DNA from: Aurantiacibacter sediminis
GTDB taxonomy: Bacteria > Pseudomonadota > Alphaproteobacteria > Sphingomonadales > Sphingomonadaceae
Direction of reading: 5' to 3'
Length of the DNA: 64,000 nt
NCBI RefSeq assembly: GCF_016019885.1
Contig: NZ_JAEANY010000002.1
Span: 496,001-560,000, forward strand
The notes beneath the pieces were generated by a model. That model was not told where the DNA came from, did no database searches, and worked only from the letters and a program-made list of their open reading frames with translations. A program made the translations under genes and the position numbers. Positions 61,647 through 64,000 of this stretch are shown piece by piece. The stretch's first letter is position 1, and the number at the start of each line of letters is the position of its first letter.

Positions 61647-63670
61647 GTTATTGTCTCATCCGAACGTGGATTGGCTTCTTCACGCGGCACGAAAGCATCC
61701 GTCGCCGGCGCTTCCGGCTCTGCTGCTGCGGCGCGCGCTTCTGCATCGACTTGCCGCGCAAGAGTGACCGGCGGCGGGGCAGGGGGCAAATCTACGCCTT
61801 GGGAGGCAGCATATTGCGCATATTGCCGATCGAGCCGTTCCTGCGCCGTGCCGCCCCATTGCTCTTCCAGCGCGTGCAGCGCCTCGAGCCCCTGATTGGG
61901 ATCAAACATGAAAGTCATTACATCCCGCGCGACAGGATAGGCCGCGCCTGAGCCTCCGCCATGCTCGATGACGACCGCGCCCGCATAGCGAGGATTATCG
62001 AAGGGTGCGAAGAAGATAAAAAGGCCGTGATCCCGGAAACGCCATGGACCAGAACGACCGTCCGAGAAATTGAGGCCAACCACCTGAGCGGTTCCCGTCT
62101 TTCCCGCCATAAGCACTTCTTCCATCGGCAGTCGCGCGCGTCCTGCGGTGCCTGGCCCGTTCACAACATCGCTCATCGCCTGACGGATGTAAGCCTTGTA
62201 CTCGGCGCTTACCCCCATGTCCTCAAATTGCGGCACGGTGGAATTGAGAGCCAGGCGCGGCGTCACTTTTTCCGAAGTCGCAAGACGCGCAGCCATGACC
62301 GCAAGTTGCAGTGGAGAAGCGAGCATGTAACCTTGGCCAATGGTGGCGTTTACGGTGTCGAATGCCTGCCATTCACGGCCGTATTTCTCCATCTTCCATT
62401 CGGGATTTGGCACGGTGCCGTAGAATTGGTTGGCAACCGGCAGCTCGAATTGCTGCTGCATGCCGTAATCCATGCAGGCATTGGCGATGGGCCACATGCC
62501 GGTGCGCTGCGCCATCGCATAGAAATAAACGTCGCAGCTTTGATAGATAGCCTTGGCAAGATCTGTGCTGCCATGACCGCTGCGGTTCCAGCATCGGAAA
62601 ACGCGATTGCCGACGCGCAGCCCGCCGCCGCAGAAGACGGTCTCATCGGGATCGATACCTTCGCCGAGCAGTGCCATGCCCACGGTCGGCTTCACCGTCG
62701 AGCCCGGCGGATAGAGCCCCTGAAGAACCTTGTTGCGCAAAGGAACGCGATCGTTTTCCCTGAGCATCGAATATTCCAGCCTGCCGATACCGTCAGAGAA
62801 ACTGTTCGGATCGAAGCTCGGCATACTCGCCATGCAGAGCAGGTCGCCGGTCAGGCAATCCATGACGACTACCGAACCGGATTCCAGCCCGAGCCGCCGT
62901 GCAGCGTAATCCTGCAGAGGCCCATCGATGGTCAGGCGAACAGGATCACCCTGAACATCATCGCGTGTTTCCAGATCGCGTACGATCCGACCCGAAGCTG
63001 TCACTTCTACCCGGCGAGCGCCGGGCACTCCGCGCAAATCCATCTCAAATTGCTGCTCAACTCCATCCTTTCCGATCTTGAAGCCAGGCGTCATGAGAAG
63101 CGGCTGCGGCTCTTCCTCATATTCCTCACGGCTTGGAGCACCCACATAGCCGAGGAGGTGACCCACGGCTGGACCGGTCGGGTAATAACGCGAATATCCG
63201 CGCTGGGGTACCACGCCGGGAAGCTCTGGTAGGCGCACGCTGACAGCGGCGAAATCTTCGAAGCCGAGATTGTTGGCGACCGGGACGGCTGCAAAGCCCC
63301 GGCTCTCTTCAAGCCTGAAGCGAAGATCTTCGCGTTCCGCTGGAGTGAAGTTCAGCAATTCGCTGAGCAGGTTTACCGTCTGATCGGGGTCGTTGACCCG
63401 CTCCGGAATGATATCGACGCGGAAATCGGCCCGGTTGGACGCGAGTGGCGAGCCGTTACGATCGAGGATCCAGCCTCGGCGCGGGGGAATGAGTGAGAGG
63501 TTTACGCGGTTGCTCTCCGCTTCCATCTCGTATTTCTCATTCTCGGCTACGGCGATATAGCCCATGCGCGCTGCGAGCAGGCAGCCAATACCGCCTTGTA
63601 TGGCTCCGATGAGAAAACTCCGGCGGGCGAAACGTTCCTTGAGAGTATTGGAAGTGATCTTGCGGTCCAT
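61643..63670 (-). CDS. mrdA: penicillin-binding protein 2 (MrdA)
   Basis: Transpeptidase partner of RodA. 675 residues from ATG 63670 (GGTGAG site before it; a TTG at 63682 is also in frame). Membrane anchor near 15-35, dimer/PBP pedestal domain, transpeptidase motifs SxxK in PPGSTVKP, SxD in YQSCDVYFY, KTGTAQV. A Pro/Ala-rich C-terminal tail of about 60 residues (PPAPPPVTL) follows. Overlaps mreD by none but is close (stop/start interlock). Confidence 0.96.
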   Translation of the reverse strand: MDRKITSNTLKERFARRSFLIGAIQGGIGCLLAARMGYIAVAENEKYEMEAESNRVNLSLIPPRRGWILDRNGSPLASNRADFRVDIIPERVNDPDQTVNLLSELLNFTPAEREDLRFRLEESRGFAAVPVANNLGFEDFAAVSVRLPELPGVVPQRGYSRYYPTGPAVGHLLGYVGAPSREEYEEEPQPLLMTPGFKIGKDGVEQQFEMDLRGVPGARRVEVTASGRIVRDLETRDDVQGDPVRLTIDGPLQDYAARRLGLESGSVVVMDCLTGDLLCMASMPSFDPNSFSDGIGRLEYSMLRENDRVPLRNKVLQGLYPPGSTVKPTVGMALLGEGIDPDETVFCGGGLRVGNRVFRCWNRSGHGSTDLAKAIYQSCDVYFYAMAQRTGMWPIANACMDYGMQQQFELPVANQFYGTVPNPEWKMEKYGREWQAFDTVNATIGQGYMLASPLQLAVMAARLATSEKVTPRLALNSTVPQFEDMGVSAEYKAYIRQAMSDVVNGPGTAGRARLPMEEVLMAGKTGTAQVVGLNFSDGRSGPWRFRDHGLFIFFAPFDNPRYAGAVVIEHGGGSGAAYPVARDVMTFMFDPNQGLEALHALEEQWGGTAQERLDRQYAQYAASQGVDLPPAPPPVTLARQVDAEARAAAAEPEAPATDAFVPREEANPRSDETIT

Positions 63671-63674
63671 CAGC

Positions 63675-64000
63675 TCACCCAATGCGCCGCACGCGCGTCA
63701 GACGGACGCGGTCAAGAAGAGACACGATTTGCGCAACCACGGGGAACAGCATGATGGTGATCAATATCTGTGGCAAGATGAGGGAAAGCTGAATCCAGTT
63801 CAGCGACACGCCCGAGAAAATGGCGGAGAAAAAAAGATAAAGCGTGCTGAAGACTGCGGCCACGCCCCAGTCCTGCCAGAAACCGCGCCATGGAAAGCGG
63901 ACTTCGATCAGGTCGAGTGCAATCATGGTGAGGGAGAATAGCAGGATCCCCGATCCCAGCGGCTGGCCGGAATAGAGGTCATGAAAAAATCCCAGCGGCA
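63675..64000 (-). CDS. mreD: rod-shape-determining protein MreD, C-terminal part
   Basis: Membrane protein of the elongasome, cut by the right edge; at least 108 residues are visible. LGFFHDLYSGQPLGSGILLF is the typical MreD segment, followed by membrane stretches (WGVAAVFSTLYLFFSAIF and LILPQILITIMLFPVVAQIV) and the basic end RVRLTRVRRIG. mreC and mreB are expected further right. Confidence 0.93.
   Translation of the reverse strand, partial: PLGFFHDLYSGQPLGSGILLFSLTMIALDLIEVRFPWRGFWQDWGVAAVFSTLYLFFSAIFSGVSLNWIQLSLILPQILITIMLFPVVAQIVSLLDRVRLTRVRRIG

Overview
The window is about 60-65% G+C by eye, densely coded and largely housekeeping. Gene content and protein sequences point to an alphaproteobacterium of the Sphingomonadales, most likely Erythrobacteraceae. 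This is inferred from protein similarity I recognise: the rpiB-glyA-nrdR block, dnaG-rpoD with an acidic sigma insert, an HTH-fused RibB, AHH and DUF4170 proteins. I see no rRNA, CRISPR array, insertion sequence or prophage.

Layout. 1-4.5 kb: phosphate-starvation block on the minus strand (phoR, a phosphate-type porin, pstS, pstC running off the left edge) with Pho-box-like sites before phoR, the porin and pstS. 4.6-10.1 kb: tRNA-Glu, recJ, two unusual plus-strand genes (one an AHH nuclease-like protein) and a hybrid histidine kinase. 10.1-17.7 kb: branched-chain amino acid synthesis. leuA is preceded by a leucine-rich leader peptide with alternative hairpins; ilvB, ilvN and ilvC are interleaved with two small membrane-protein genes. 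17.7-23 kb: miaA, serB, a nitroreductase, purL, a 26-bp inverted repeat and a DUF2177 protein. 23-34 kb, plus strand: xseB, ispA, a lipoprotein, coaD, a cyclophilin, queA, an ABC exporter, outer-membrane proteins, tgt, an S9 peptidase and chorismate mutase. 34-45 kb, minus strand: rpsD, trmJ, nrdR, glyA, rpiB, rluE, a DUF2059 protein, rpoD, dnaG, a lipoprotein and yqeY. 45-51.8 kb, plus strand: carA and carB separated by three small genes, two of them A+T-rich, then greA and a four-helix-bundle gene between inverted 7-bp repeat arrays. 51.8-64 kb: DUF4170, a four-gene envelope/stress-type cluster, eno, ribH and an HTH-RibB fusion behind a palindrome, a flavin reductase, an M48 peptidase, a diguanylate cyclase, tRNA-Lys and the rod-shape genes rodA-mrdA-mreD running off the right edge.

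The best leads are regulatory or accessory rather than one large new system: (i) the leuA leader, which can be read as ribosome-mediated attenuation; (ii) RibB carrying its own N-terminal helix-turn-helix, a zinc-less GTP cyclohydrolase II domain and a perfect 18-bp palindrome at its start; (iii) the four-helix-bundle gene between inverted 7-mer arrays with a one-base shift in a G5 run; (iv) the A+T-rich insertion between carA and carB that encodes a membrane protein and a small protein with a possible Cas2/SinR-like ferredoxin fold.
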